Shown piece by piece: positions 8,145 to 16,946 of a stretch of DNA of 64,000 nucleotides. Both the position numbers and the translations under genes were made by a program. Source of the DNA: Ignavibacteria bacterium RIFOXYB12_FULL_35_14 (lineage in GTDB: Bacteria; Bacteroidota; Ignavibacteria; Ignavibacteriales; Ignavibacteriaceae); NCBI GenBank assembly GCA_001803045.1, contig MHAR01000023.1, positions 54,753-118,752 of the forward strand. The letters run 5' to 3'. The number at the start of each line of letters is the position of its first letter. The stretch's first letter is position 1. The notes under the pieces were generated by a model, which made no database searches, was not told where the DNA came from, and worked only from the letters and a program-made list of their open reading frames with translations.

Positions 8145-9863
8145 TTATAATTCGTTTATTTTTTTTGCCTCTTGTAGATCGATCTTAGCTTTGTGACCAT
8201 GTTTTTCTAAAAGGAAAAGCAAATTTGATCCATTCAACAGTGTTAAAGGTTTTCCTTTTGCAAACTCATATGCATCAGAACCATAATCTGAAGTTGTTAC
8301 TAAAATCCCTTTTGTAGCCCCTTCATTTAACACTGTTCCATATAAATCGCGTACAGCAGAGACACCCACCGTATTGGTATATCTTTTAGCTTGAATTACA
8401 ATTTTACCTCCACGAATTGGATCGGGATCAAAGGCGACAGCATCTACTCCACCATCTCTACTGGCTCTTGTTACTTTTACTTCTCCACCATTTGTAGAAA
8501 ACTCTTTTTCAAAAATTTCCCTTACTAAATGTTCAAATTCCTCCCAGTCCATTGATGCAAGATTTAACTTTTCATCCATTCTATTTAGAACATCTTTTTT
8601 TGAAATAAACCTTTTATCATTCTTATCAAATTGGATAAGAGGAAGAATTGGAGTCTGGGTAATAAAACTTGAGGCACTTACTCCCTTTAAACTTTTAAAG
8701 CATGCTCTATAGTCTACTTGTCTTAGATTAATCTGGTTGAAATTATTTTTAGAAGTAATTACAGATAGAATACACGGAGTTATATTTTGCCCAGTAGCTA
8801 TATCTATTGTATTTACATACCCATTAAAAGCTACCGCCTCAATTGCATAAATGTCATCATGAAAAAATATTTCGTAAATAGTTCGTAGAGTTATCTGATA
8901 AATAATCTTATCATAATATTCTTGATATTCAACTTTGCTCATTTCTTTTTCTTCAAAAAAATCTTTAGTTGTAATGTATTTGACTTCTTTAACAGATGTA
9001 ATATCTTCTTTGCATGGTAAATAATATTCGACCAGTAAGATCCTATTAACCGGATTGAAGTAGACTTCTATTATTTTCTCGAAGAAATCCTCATCATCAT
9101 GAAATGCACTGAGTAGTACTCTATAGAAATACTCTATGCTATTTTTGTCTTTCCCAAGATACTTTTGTTTTAAATCGATAAATTGTTGACGTTTATAATT
9201 AAGGGAAGATTCAAATTGTTCTTTATCTTTAAACCATATTTCAAAATTTTTCTGATTTTCTATGGTTATTTCATTAAATATTTTCCTGTAATTATCTTCT
9301 TTCCTGGTATTCTCTAATTCAATCTTATCTATCAATACTTTCCAATTTTTCAATTCCCTTTCATATAGAACATCTGCTTCCTTTATTTTCTTTAGGAAAT
9401 TTTTCTTAAATAGATAATCGAACAAATTCTTTTTTACTAAATATTTTTCAGATAATATTGATGGTTTTGGTGGAATTTTCTGAAGTATTGGCGGGTTAGG
9501 CAACTCTTTTTCAATTGGTTGAGGAACATCAAAAGTTTTATCAAGTTTATTGTGTAAATAATTCCAAACATCGATTTTAATGTCAAGTGATTCTAACAGT
9601 ATTCTATTTCTTTTCTGTATTCTTAATTTCATTTCATCGGTTGCCTTTTGAGCATTTTCCTTTTTAGTTCCCAACTCAAGTTTTCTTAGTTCTGTTCCCT
9701 CCATTTGTCTTATAAAGGACTGATCACCATAAATCATTTTCACGTTTTTTTTGATGCTTATAATATTATCTGATACTCTTTGTAATACATCATTTACATT
9801 ATTGCCACTTATAACTTCTTCTTCACCGGTTTCTGTATTCTTTATGTTTATTGAATATTTCAT
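8145..9863 (-). CDS. Mrr-type restriction endonuclease with long coiled-coil N-terminal region
   Basis: A 572-aa protein. The C-terminal region (about 440-560) is an Mrr_cat nuclease domain of the PD-(D/E)xK fold: it starts MDWEEFEHLVREIF, has DGGVDAVAFD (470-479) with the catalytic Asp, and IVIQAKRY (488-495) with the Q-x-K core. Residues 1-430 are lysine- and glutamate-rich, contain predicted coiled coil (about 150-240), and match no domain I recognise; they may sense or bind the target. Family members cut modified or foreign DNA. It starts 12 bp after the HEPN-like gene at 9876-10478, so the two form an operon. Confidence 0.8.
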   Translation of the reverse strand: MKYSINIKNTETGEEEVISGNNVNDVLQRVSDNIISIKKNVKMIYGDQSFIRQMEGTELRKLELGTKKENAQKATDEMKLRIQKRNRILLESLDIKIDVWNYLHNKLDKTFDVPQPIEKELPNPPILQKIPPKPSILSEKYLVKKNLFDYLFKKNFLKKIKEADVLYERELKNWKVLIDKIELENTRKEDNYRKIFNEITIENQKNFEIWFKDKEQFESSLNYKRQQFIDLKQKYLGKDKNSIEYFYRVLLSAFHDDEDFFEKIIEVYFNPVNRILLVEYYLPCKEDITSVKEVKYITTKDFFEEKEMSKVEYQEYYDKIIYQITLRTIYEIFFHDDIYAIEAVAFNGYVNTIDIATGQNITPCILSVITSKNNFNQINLRQVDYRACFKSLKGVSASSFITQTPILPLIQFDKNDKRFISKKDVLNRMDEKLNLASMDWEEFEHLVREIFEKEFSTNGGEVKVTRASRDGGVDAVAFDPDPIRGGKIVIQAKRYTNTVGVSAVRDLYGTVLNEGATKGILVTTSDYGSDAYEFAKGKPLTLLNGSNLLFLLEKHGHKAKIDLQEAKKINEL

Positions 9864-9875
9864 TTATTAAACATC

Positions 9876-10478
9876 TTAAAAAAATAATTCTGGCATAGAT
9901 TCGGTCCCATCAGATGAATAAATCCAACATGGTGGTGATTCATAATATTTACCAAATTCTTTATAACAATTTCTAAATTCTTCATTCACCCAAAATCCAA
10001 TACTTTTGTGGAGTTCCTCAAGCTGTTTTGTTATTTCTTCATCTAGCATAAATTTTGAAAGAGTAGGTGACCACTGGCAATGGAAAACAGCATTACGAAA
10101 GTCTCTAAATGAGTTTTCTTTTATTAATGGAAAATTCTTAATTGATTCTGGCAAGTCTTTAAATAATTCAGAAGGATGAATTTTTTCCTTTGAAGGAATA
10201 TCAAACGAATCAAGATTTTCTGTCAGTCCTTCATGCAAACTTCTGAGAAGAGAAATCCATAAACATAATTTCATAAAATTCTCACCTCCAAATAAAGACC
10301 AACATTTTGGTGCAACTACTTCCTCATTTGTTCTATCTAACTTTTGGTAAAACCAATTTGTCCAATTCCATTTTCGCCTGATTTCCCAAAGCGCCCAGAA
10401 TTTTCGCCACAATAAGTCGTCCTTATGTAATTTCCATTCGTCTGTAAAAGACCCTCTAAATTTTTCTTGGTCCTCCAT
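9876..10478 (-). CDS. Unknown protein with HEPN-like RNAVFH motif, upstream partner of the Mrr-type nuclease
   Basis: A 200-aa protein unusually rich in aromatic residues (many Trp and Phe) without a signal peptide or membrane segments. The segment FRDFRNAVFHCQW holds R128-x4-H133, the spacing used by HEPN ribonucleases, placed at the end of a helix as in that fold. I do not otherwise recognise the family. It is the first gene of a two-gene operon, 12 bp ahead of the Mrr-type nuclease, beside a toxin-antitoxin pair, which suggests a role in defence. The HEPN assignment rests on one short motif. Confidence 0.5.
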   Translation of the reverse strand: MEDQEKFRGSFTDEWKLHKDDLLWRKFWALWEIRRKWNWTNWFYQKLDRTNEEVVAPKCWSLFGGENFMKLCLWISLLRSLHEGLTENLDSFDIPSKEKIHPSELFKDLPESIKNFPLIKENSFRDFRNAVFHCQWSPTLSKFMLDEEITKQLEELHKSIGFWVNEEFRNCYKEFGKYYESPPCWIYSSDGTESMPELFF

Positions 10479-10541
10479 TTATACCAATTTAGTATTTAAA
10501 TAAAAATATTAGTGAATTCTCAATCACTTAAAAATTTAATG

Positions 10542-11732
10542 CTAAATCTCTACATGACTAACACTAATCACATTTGGATTTTCGCTTATCTTCTTTAACA
10601 TATCTGCAGTAGCTGCGTTTTGTAATTTCATCGTACAGCAAGCCGCTATTCCGCCTTCAAAAATTATGTTCTCGATTTCTTCAATGTTAATGCTTCCGCT
10701 TCTTATAACATCGAGAACACCTGCAAGCACTCCTGGTTTGTCATAATGTTTAACCACAAGCTGATACTTTGCATCGGTGATTTTTGCTCTGTTAACCCAA
10801 TGATCGATCACCCCGCTGTGAACGTAATGCTTAATTATATTTATGGTTTCTTCTGCAACTGCATCCTGTGCTTGTTCTGTGGAAGCACCAATATGATGAG
10901 TTACATAAATATTTGGATTGTTCTGCAATTTGGATCTAACCTCTCCAGCTTTGCCTTCCGGTTCGCCTTTGAAAACGTCAACTGCAACTCGAAGATTCTT
11001 TTCTTTAATTGCTTCAAGAAGATCATCTTCTACAATTATATCCTGACGTGATGTGTTGATAAGAAGAGCGCCATTTTTCATGTAGCTGAACATTTGCTTG
11101 TTGAACAATCCTTTTGTCTGCGGTGTTGCAGGAAGGTGGATAGAAATGATATCACACAATGGTAATAATTGATCCATCTCGCTGAAATCTTTTATCTGAA
11201 CGCCCTCAATTCTAGTAATATCCTTTCCGTAAACATTCATATCGAAAGCGAGAGCTCTCTTAGCAACTTCTTTACCGATGTTACCAACGCCAATAACACC
11301 AAGTGTTTTCCCTTTCAATCCTTGTCCTTTGGAATATTTATCTTTATTCCATATTCCGTTTCTAAAATCAGCAACGTTATCAGGAATGAACCGATCGAGT
11401 GATAGCATCAAGCCCATTGTTAATTCGGCCACTGCAACGGCATTCATTCCAGGACAATTAGTAACATAAACTCCTTTTTTATTCGCAGCAGTAATCGCGA
11501 TGTTATTTACGCCGGAGCCAGCACGAATTATCAGATTCAACTTTTTACTTGAGGAGATTGTCTCTTCATTCACAATTGTTGAACGCACGATAAGAATGTC
11601 GACATCTTTGGCTGCTTCAGGAAGATCTTTCTCTCCTAGTTTTGGTTGATAAGCAACTTCTAGATCAAGGTCTTTCATTTGCTGCATATATTTATCAGGA
11701 AATTTGTCTGCGACTAATACTTTAAGTTTCAT
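10542..11732 (-). CDS. serA: D-3-phosphoglycerate dehydrogenase
   Basis: First step of serine synthesis: 3-phosphoglycerate to 3-phosphohydroxypyruvate with NAD. The 396-aa protein has the catalytic D-isomer dehydrogenase domain, the NAD-binding motif LGVIGVGNIGKEVAKRAL (about 144-161), the catalytic Arg in INTSRQDII and the His in VTHHIGAS. The C-terminal 80 residues form an ACT domain (YDKPGVLAGVLDVI), the usual site of serine feedback control. It is a single gene, not part of an evident operon. Confidence 0.94.
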   Translation of the reverse strand: MKLKVLVADKFPDKYMQQMKDLDLEVAYQPKLGEKDLPEAAKDVDILIVRSTIVNEETISSSKKLNLIIRAGSGVNNIAITAANKKGVYVTNCPGMNAVAVAELTMGLMLSLDRFIPDNVADFRNGIWNKDKYSKGQGLKGKTLGVIGVGNIGKEVAKRALAFDMNVYGKDITRIEGVQIKDFSEMDQLLPLCDIISIHLPATPQTKGLFNKQMFSYMKNGALLINTSRQDIIVEDDLLEAIKEKNLRVAVDVFKGEPEGKAGEVRSKLQNNPNIYVTHHIGASTEQAQDAVAEETINIIKHYVHSGVIDHWVNRAKITDAKYQLVVKHYDKPGVLAGVLDVIRSGSINIEEIENIIFEGGIAACCTMKLQNAATADMLKKISENPNVISVSHVEI

Positions 11733-11775
11733 AAATACCTCTTGAGATTTTTAAAGATAGTTTTGCCTTTTCTTT

Positions 11776-11856
11776 GAGAACTTTGGGTTTTCTTCGTGCT
11801 CTTTGTGGTTAAAAACTAACCACGAAGTTCACAAAGAGTGTACAAAGAACACTAAG
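11776..11856. repeat. Intergenic CACAAAG-type repeat with an internal hairpin
   Basis: The gap between hutU and serA is built from recurring TTTGTG/CACAAAG units. In its centre GTGGTTA (11805-11811) pairs perfectly with TAACCAC (11817-11823). The right side continues ACGAAGTTCACAAAGAG. This style of low-complexity intergenic sequence is widespread in environmental Bacteroidota-type genomes, and its function is unknown. Because both flanking genes are on the minus strand, it lies downstream of serA and upstream of hutU. Confidence 0.55.
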
Positions 11857-11861
11857 TAAAA

Positions 11862-13529
11862 TCATTTATTCAACATCGGGATTTTTACATTCCATTTTTT
11901 TGCATTTTCAATTGCTTGCTCATAACCCGCATCAGCATGACGAACAATACCCATTCCCGGATCATAAGTTAGAACTCGTTCGATTCTTTTTTCTGCTTCT
12001 TTGGTTCCATCTGCTACTACAACCATTCCGGCATGGATTGATTTTCCTATTCCAACACCGCCGCCATGATGAACAGAAACCCAGCTTGCACCTCCGATTG
12101 AATTCAACAATGCATTTAAGATTGGCCAATCTGCAATTGCATCACTGCCGTCTTTCATTGCTTCAGTTTCACGATTGGGCGAAGCAACTGAACCGCAATC
12201 AAGATGATCTCTTCCAATAACAATTGGAGCTTTAACTTTTTTATCAGCAACAAGCTGATTAAATATCTTTCCCATCTTAGCTCTTTCACCATAGCCTAAC
12301 CAGCAAATGCGTGCCGGTAATCCTTGAAAGTGAACTTTCTTCTGAGCTAAATCAATCCAATTACATAAAGATATATTTTCGGGAAACGATTCTTTAATGG
12401 CCTTATCAGTCACAAAAATATCGTTAGGATCTCCGGACAGAGCCGCCCAGCGAAACGGACCTTTACCATCACAGAAAAGAGGACGAATAAATTCAGGAAC
12501 GAAACCGGGAATATCGAATGCATTCTTCACGCCATTTTCTTTTGCTTCGCCACGAATGTTGTTTCCGTAATCAAATGTTACCGAACCACGTTTTTGAAAT
12601 TCGAGCATGGCTTCAACATGTTTCACTATTGTTTTTTTGGAAAGACGAATGTATTCAGTTGGATTTGCTTTTCGTAATTCCTTGGCTTGTTCAAATGACA
12701 TTCCCATTGGAACATAGCCATTTAAAGTGTCGTGAGCCGAAGTCTGATCAGTTAAAACATCAGGAATAATATTTCGCTTTAAGATTTCAGGAAGTACTTC
12801 TCCGGCATTTCCTAAAAGTCCAACTGATAAGGGAGTTTTATTTATCTTAGCATCAAAAACAAGTTTAAGTGCTTCGTCAAGATTATCGGTCATCACATCA
12901 AGATAACCGGTTTTAATTCTTTTTTCTAAGCGGCTTTTATCAACCTCAACTCCAAGAAAAGCAGCACCATTCATTGTTGCGGCGAGCGGTTGAGCGCCTC
13001 CCATTCCTCCTAATCCTGCAGTTAGAAGAAATTTGCCTCTAAGAGTCCCATCAAAATATTTTCTTCCGCATTCAGCAAATGTCTCATAAGTGCCTTGTAA
13101 AATTCCTTGTGTGCCGATATAAATCCAACTTCCGGCAGTCATTTGTCCATACATAGTTAATCCAAGCGCTTCAAGCCGTCTAAACTCATCCCAATTTGCC
13201 CAATCCGGCACTAACATTGAGTTAGAAATAATTACTCGCGGAGCATTTTCATGAGTTTTAAAAATTGCAGCAGGTTTACCTGATTGTACAAGCAAAGTTT
13301 CATCGTTGTCCAATTCTTTAAGTGAATTGATAATTGCGTCATAACATTCCCAATTTCGTGCAGCTTTTCCTTTTCCACCGTACACAATTAGTTCAGCCGG
13401 ATTTTCAGCAACTTCCGGATCAAGATTGTTCATCAGCATTCGCATCGCAGCTTCTTGAATCCATCCTTTGCACGACAGATTATTACCGCGCGGGGCTTTG
13501 ATTTCTATTTTTTCATTTTTAGTAATCAT
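11862..13529 (-). CDS. hutU: Urocanate hydratase
   Basis: Second step of histidine degradation, urocanate to imidazolone propionate, using tightly bound NAD. The 555-aa length is typical. Motifs include the glycine-rich [19 protein letters not shown] (about residues 165-183), the active-site region with [14 protein letters not shown], and the conserved [20 protein letters not shown] near the C-terminus. No hutH, hutI or hutG is nearby. It ends a minus-strand run that begins with adenosine deaminase, so histidine and purine salvage may be jointly expressed. Confidence 0.96.
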   Translation of the reverse strand: MITKNEKIEIKAPRGNNLSCKGWIQEAAMRMLMNNLDPEVAENPAELIVYGGKGKAARNWECYDAIINSLKELDNDETLLVQSGKPAAIFKTHENAPRVIISNSMLVPDWANWDEFRRLEALGLTMYGQMTAGSWIYIGTQGILQGTYETFAECGRKYFDGTLRGKFLLTAGLGGMGGAQPLAATMNGAAFLGVEVDKSRLEKRIKTGYLDVMTDNLDEALKLVFDAKINKTPLSVGLLGNAGEVLPEILKRNIIPDVLTDQTSAHDTLNGYVPMGMSFEQAKELRKANPTEYIRLSKKTIVKHVEAMLEFQKRGSVTFDYGNNIRGEAKENGVKNAFDIPGFVPEFIRPLFCDGKGPFRWAALSGDPNDIFVTDKAIKESFPENISLCNWIDLAQKKVHFQGLPARICWLGYGERAKMGKIFNQLVADKKVKAPIVIGRDHLDCGSVASPNRETEAMKDGSDAIADWPILNALLNSIGGASWVSVHHGGGVGIGKSIHAGMVVVADGTKEAEKRIERVLTYDPGMGIVRHADAGYEQAIENAKKWNVKIPMLNK

Positions 13530-13530
13530 A

Positions 13531-13866
13531 CTAATTCTTAAAATGCTTGTTGAGGATATTATCGTACTGCTTGATCATAGATCTATAAAAAAATTTTTTT
13601 ATGAACCAGCTTTTACCCGATTCTTTTTTTAGGAACTTTACGTTTTCAGAAAGCTGATGCTCTAAACGTATTCTTTCATCTTTGGTTAATTTGACTGGAT
13701 CAGAATTACTTTTAAGTTTATCTAAAATTGAATTAAATGCTTTCGACTCAGCAAAGAATTTTGAATCACCTTCAGTTTGCTTTAACGTTTGCTTACAAAA
13801 AGTTGCGAGAAGCTTCCTTTCGTTTTTATCAAAATCAAAATTATAATTTGTGAACAGCTTTTTCAT
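13531..13866 (-). CDS. Unknown 111-aa protein between add and hutU
   Basis: I do not recognise this protein. It is short, basic and predicted helical, with no signal peptide or membrane segment and no cysteine motif. It overlaps the end of the adenosine deaminase gene by 26 bp and ends one base before the hutU start, so the three genes form one tightly packed operon. That packing supports it being a real gene. A C-terminal cluster of aromatic and basic residues ([17 protein letters not shown]) is its most notable feature. Confidence 0.6.
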   Translation of the reverse strand: MKKLFTNYNFDFDKNERKLLATFCKQTLKQTEGDSKFFAESKAFNSILDKLKSNSDPVKLTKDERIRLEHQLSENVKFLKKESGKSWFIKKFFYRSMIKQYDNILNKHFKN

Positions 13867-14965
13867 GATTCTCCGGATATGATTGGAATGAGAGTAGCTT
13901 GTCTTTCATTTTTTGATAACCTGGTTTTATAACATTATAGATATAGTGGAGTCTTTCTTTATATGGAATGAATGCCGACTTCATTGAGTTAAGCGTTATT
14001 TTTTCCAAATCTTCTAGGTTCAAGTTGAATACATCAATTGCATTCAGAAATTCCTTTGTCATTGTGGTATCACTCATAAGTCTATCGTCAGTGTTAAGAG
14101 TAACACGATATTTTTCCTTAAATAATAAACCAAATGGGTGATTTTCAATTTTATCAACAGCACCGGTATGAACATTGCTTAATAAGCATATCTCAAGTGG
14201 AATTCGTTTATCAAGAACATACTGAGCAAGATCTCCAAAGCCAACAACATTGCCGTCTTTATCTAAAGTAAAATCCTCAATAAGATGAGTTGCGTGACCG
14301 ATTCGATGGGCTCCACACCACTGTATAGCTTGCCAAATTGATTCCTTGCCAAATGCTTCACCAGCATGAACAGTAATGTTGAAGTTTGCTCGCTGAATAA
14401 ATTGAAATGCTTCAATGTGTTTTTTTGGCGGGTAACCACCTTCTTCACCGGCAAGATCAAATCCAATCACACCTTGCTTTTTGAAGTTTACGGCAAGTTC
14501 AGCAATCTCCAAAGTATTTTTCATATTACGCATGCCGCAGAGAATTAACCCAAAACCAACGCCAAAATCTCTTTTGCCTCTTTCAAGTCCTTCAAGTACT
14601 GATGAAACTATATCTTCGTACCACAATCCATTTTGAATATGAAATACAGGTGCAAATCTAGTTTCGACATAACAAACATTATCGCTTTTCATGTCCTCCA
14701 TCATTTCGTATGCAACTCGTTCAAGTGCCTCTTTTGTTTGCATAACTGCAGTTGTATGTTCAAATCCTTGTAGATATTCTATGAGATTTCCTTTGTTCGC
14801 CCCTCGATGGAACCATTCAGCTAATTCAGCAGAATCTTTAGTCGGAAGCTTGTCATATTTCAAATCTTTGGCAAGCTCGATTATAGTTTCAGGTCTAAGA
14901 CCACCGTCCAAGTGGTCATGAAGGAGAACTTTTGGGACGGCTTTAATAATATCTTCTTTAGTCAA
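13841..14965 (-). CDS. add: Adenosine deaminase
   Basis: Zinc amidohydrolase converting adenosine to inosine in purine salvage. Metal and active-site signatures are LLHDHLDGGLRP near the N-terminus (H-x-H), the TVHAGE segment, HATHLIED and SLNTDD-like LNTDDRLMS near the C-terminus. The TTG at 14965 is preferred as start because GAGGTG lies just before it and the conserved TKEDIIKAVPK follows directly. An upstream TTG at 14977 would put the start inside that ribosome-binding site. Length about 374 aa. First gene of the run to hutU. Confidence 0.93.
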   Translation of the reverse strand: MTKEDIIKAVPKVLLHDHLDGGLRPETIIELAKDLKYDKLPTKDSAELAEWFHRGANKGNLIEYLQGFEHTTAVMQTKEALERVAYEMMEDMKSDNVCYVETRFAPVFHIQNGLWYEDIVSSVLEGLERGKRDFGVGFGLILCGMRNMKNTLEIAELAVNFKKQGVIGFDLAGEEGGYPPKKHIEAFQFIQRANFNITVHAGEAFGKESIWQAIQWCGAHRIGHATHLIEDFTLDKDGNVVGFGDLAQYVLDKRIPLEICLLSNVHTGAVDKIENHPFGLLFKEKYRVTLNTDDRLMSDTTMTKEFLNAIDVFNLNLEDLEKITLNSMKSAFIPYKERLHYIYNVIKPGYQKMKDKLLSFQSYPENHEKAVHKL

Positions 14966-15155
14966 AAAACACCTCAATTTTATTATGAAAAATATCCTTT
15001 AATTATTGTAAAATCAATTTAAAGTGCGCATCTTATTTCAATAACTCTCGTAGAATGTTAATAAAATGGGGTATGAATGCCATTATCATTCTTGACAGTC
15101 CAAGTTCAAAACGGTAACTTTGATTTACATAAATAGAAACATTTGGAGTATAACA

Positions 15156-16325
15156 ATGCAATTTAAAAAACTTTTCCCGATTCTCATTTTCTTTGTTGGT
15201 ATGGTCTTTAGCGGGTATCAGTGTTCTTCAACTGAATTGACCAGTGCTAAGCTTTACATTCAACAAAAAAATTACGATAAAGCTATAGACGCTTTACAAA
15301 AAGAGGTTCAAAAAAATCCTAAAAGCGACGAGGGTTATTACCTTTTAGGTGTTGTTTTAGGTGAGAAGGAAAGATATGCTGAAATGATAGATGCCTATAG
15401 TAAATCACTTTCTATAAGTAACAAGTTTTCAGAGAATATTGGTTCTTCAAAAAAATATTTTTGGGCAAACTTATTTAATAAAGGTGTTGGCTATTATCAA
15501 AGAGGAAGTAAAACTGCTGACCAGGATAGCGTTAAACTTTTATATGGTAAATCAATTGAAGCATTTAATTCAGCAATTGTAATAGAACCAGACTCTGCAG
15601 ATACATATAAGAATTTAGCATTTGTTTATATGAGTGCCCAGGATTACGATAATGCAATCAGTCCTTTGGAAAAACTTATTGAAAAAGAAGGTGCTGTGGA
15701 CGGCTACAAATTTTTAAGTGAAATATTTTATGTTAAAGGTATTGAGTATAGGAATAAGTATGATAACAATAAAGCTCTGCCAGACAGTCTTGAAACAATG
15801 AAATATTTTAATAAAGCTATAAGTGTTGCAGAGGAGGGAAGAGAAAAATATCCGGATGATTCTGAAATTTTATTAACTTTATCTAATGCATACATTGCTG
15901 CTAATAAAGTTGAAGTAGCCATTGATGCTTTCAAAGCTGGCGTTGAAAAAGATCCGGCAAACCAATATTACCGATATAATTATGGAGTTCTTCTTCTCGG
16001 TAAAAACGATTTTGGAGATGCCGAAGAACAATTTAAGAAGGCATTGGAAATTGATCCCGATTATTATAATGCGAGCTATAACCTTGCAGTTACCTATGTT
16101 AAATGGGGAGCTTACATAAACAAAGTTGCCGATGAAAAAGGTGATTTAAATAACAAAGAATACAAAGAAAAATACCAGAAGGCACTTCCTCACTTAGAGA
16201 AGATAGTTACAAATAAGAAGGACGATGTTCAAATGTGGGAACTTTTAGGTAAAGTTTATTCCGTACTTGGAATGCAGGTTGATGCCGCCAAAGCTTTCGA
16301 GAAAGCAGATGAATTACGTAAATAA
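15156..16325 (+). CDS. TPR-repeat lipoprotein or periplasmic protein
   Basis: An N-terminal signal sequence (MQFKKLFPILIFFVGMVFSG) is followed by a Cys, so it is probably a lipoprotein although the lipobox (YQC) is not ideal. The rest is a series of TPR units, including YIQQKNYDKAIDALQKEV, SDEGYYLLGVVLGE, NLAFVYMSAQDYDNAI and FGDAEEQFKKALEIDPDY. TPR arrays bind protein partners, which are unknown here. The ATG at 15156 is chosen because GGAG lies 7 bp before it and the signal peptide starts there. It is followed by a DUF3467 gene 29 bp downstream. Confidence 0.8.
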   Translation: MQFKKLFPILIFFVGMVFSGYQCSSTELTSAKLYIQQKNYDKAIDALQKEVQKNPKSDEGYYLLGVVLGEKERYAEMIDAYSKSLSISNKFSENIGSSKKYFWANLFNKGVGYYQRGSKTADQDSVKLLYGKSIEAFNSAIVIEPDSADTYKNLAFVYMSAQDYDNAISPLEKLIEKEGAVDGYKFLSEIFYVKGIEYRNKYDNNKALPDSLETMKYFNKAISVAEEGREKYPDDSEILLTLSNAYIAANKVEVAIDAFKAGVEKDPANQYYRYNYGVLLLGKNDFGDAEEQFKKALEIDPDYYNASYNLAVTYVKWGAYINKVADEKGDLNNKEYKEKYQKALPHLEKIVTNKKDDVQMWELLGKVYSVLGMQVDAAKAFEKADELRK

Positions 16326-16354
16326 AAAATTAACAATAATAATTTAAGTTAGTT

Positions 16355-16681
16355 ATGAATCAGAATAATCCACCCCAAGGGCAGCAAATAAATATTGAGT
16401 TAGGCGAAAAGGAGGCCGAAGGAATTTATTCGAACCTGGCTATCATTACTCATTCGCCAGCAGAATTCATTATTGATTTCACACGAATTGTTCCCGGTGT
16501 TCCTAAAGCAAAAGTTCATGCTCGAATCATTTCTACTCCCCAGCATGCTAAAATGTTAATGAAAGCTTTGAAGGATAATATCGATAAGTATGAAGCACGG
16601 TTTGGAGAAATCCGCCTTGAACCAGTGCCTGTGCAGCATTTTGGATTTATTCCGATGACTAAGGATGAAAAAGTTAACTAA
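16355..16681 (+). CDS. DUF3467 family protein
   Basis: A 108-aa cytoplasmic protein whose core (INIELGEKEAEGIYSNLAII through KVHARIISTPQHAKMLMKAL) matches the widely conserved DUF3467 family. No biochemical role is established for the family. It is the second gene after the TPR protein and is followed by a clear terminator, so the pair make one transcription unit. Confidence 0.85.
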   Translation: MNQNNPPQGQQINIELGEKEAEGIYSNLAIITHSPAEFIIDFTRIVPGVPKAKVHARIISTPQHAKMLMKALKDNIDKYEARFGEIRLEPVPVQHFGFIPMTKDEKVN

Positions 16682-16710
16682 CCATTTGACTGTTTCCGTC
16701 TTTGGAGAAA

Positions 16711-16739
16711 AAACCACCTGGTTACGGGTGGTTTTTTTA
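16711..16739 (+). terminator. Rho-independent terminator after the DUF3467 gene
   Basis: AAACCACC (16711-16718) pairs with GGTGGTTT (16727-16734) around an 8-nt loop and is followed by T residues. It ends the TPR/DUF3467 unit. The 200 bp that follow, up to 16946, hold no gene. Confidence 0.9.
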
Positions 16740-16946
16740 TTGTCCTCAAATTATCCTCATAATTTCCGCTTTAGCACAGATTGTTGGTAAGAATTACACA
16801 AAAGGTCTATTTCAATTTACTAAAACACCTTATCTGACTATCTTTTTACGGCATAAGGATTGAAATTTTTATTAAAATCCTAATTGTCTTGTAATGAGAA
16901 TTAGGACTGTAACCAATGTTGTTTTAGAATATGAAATGGGATGATA

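Noticed and set aside
11900..12769. Plus-strand reading frames opposite hutU
   Set aside because: They are antisense shadows of a well-conserved enzyme, rich in His and Leu as expected from reverse reading, and have no ribosome-binding site.
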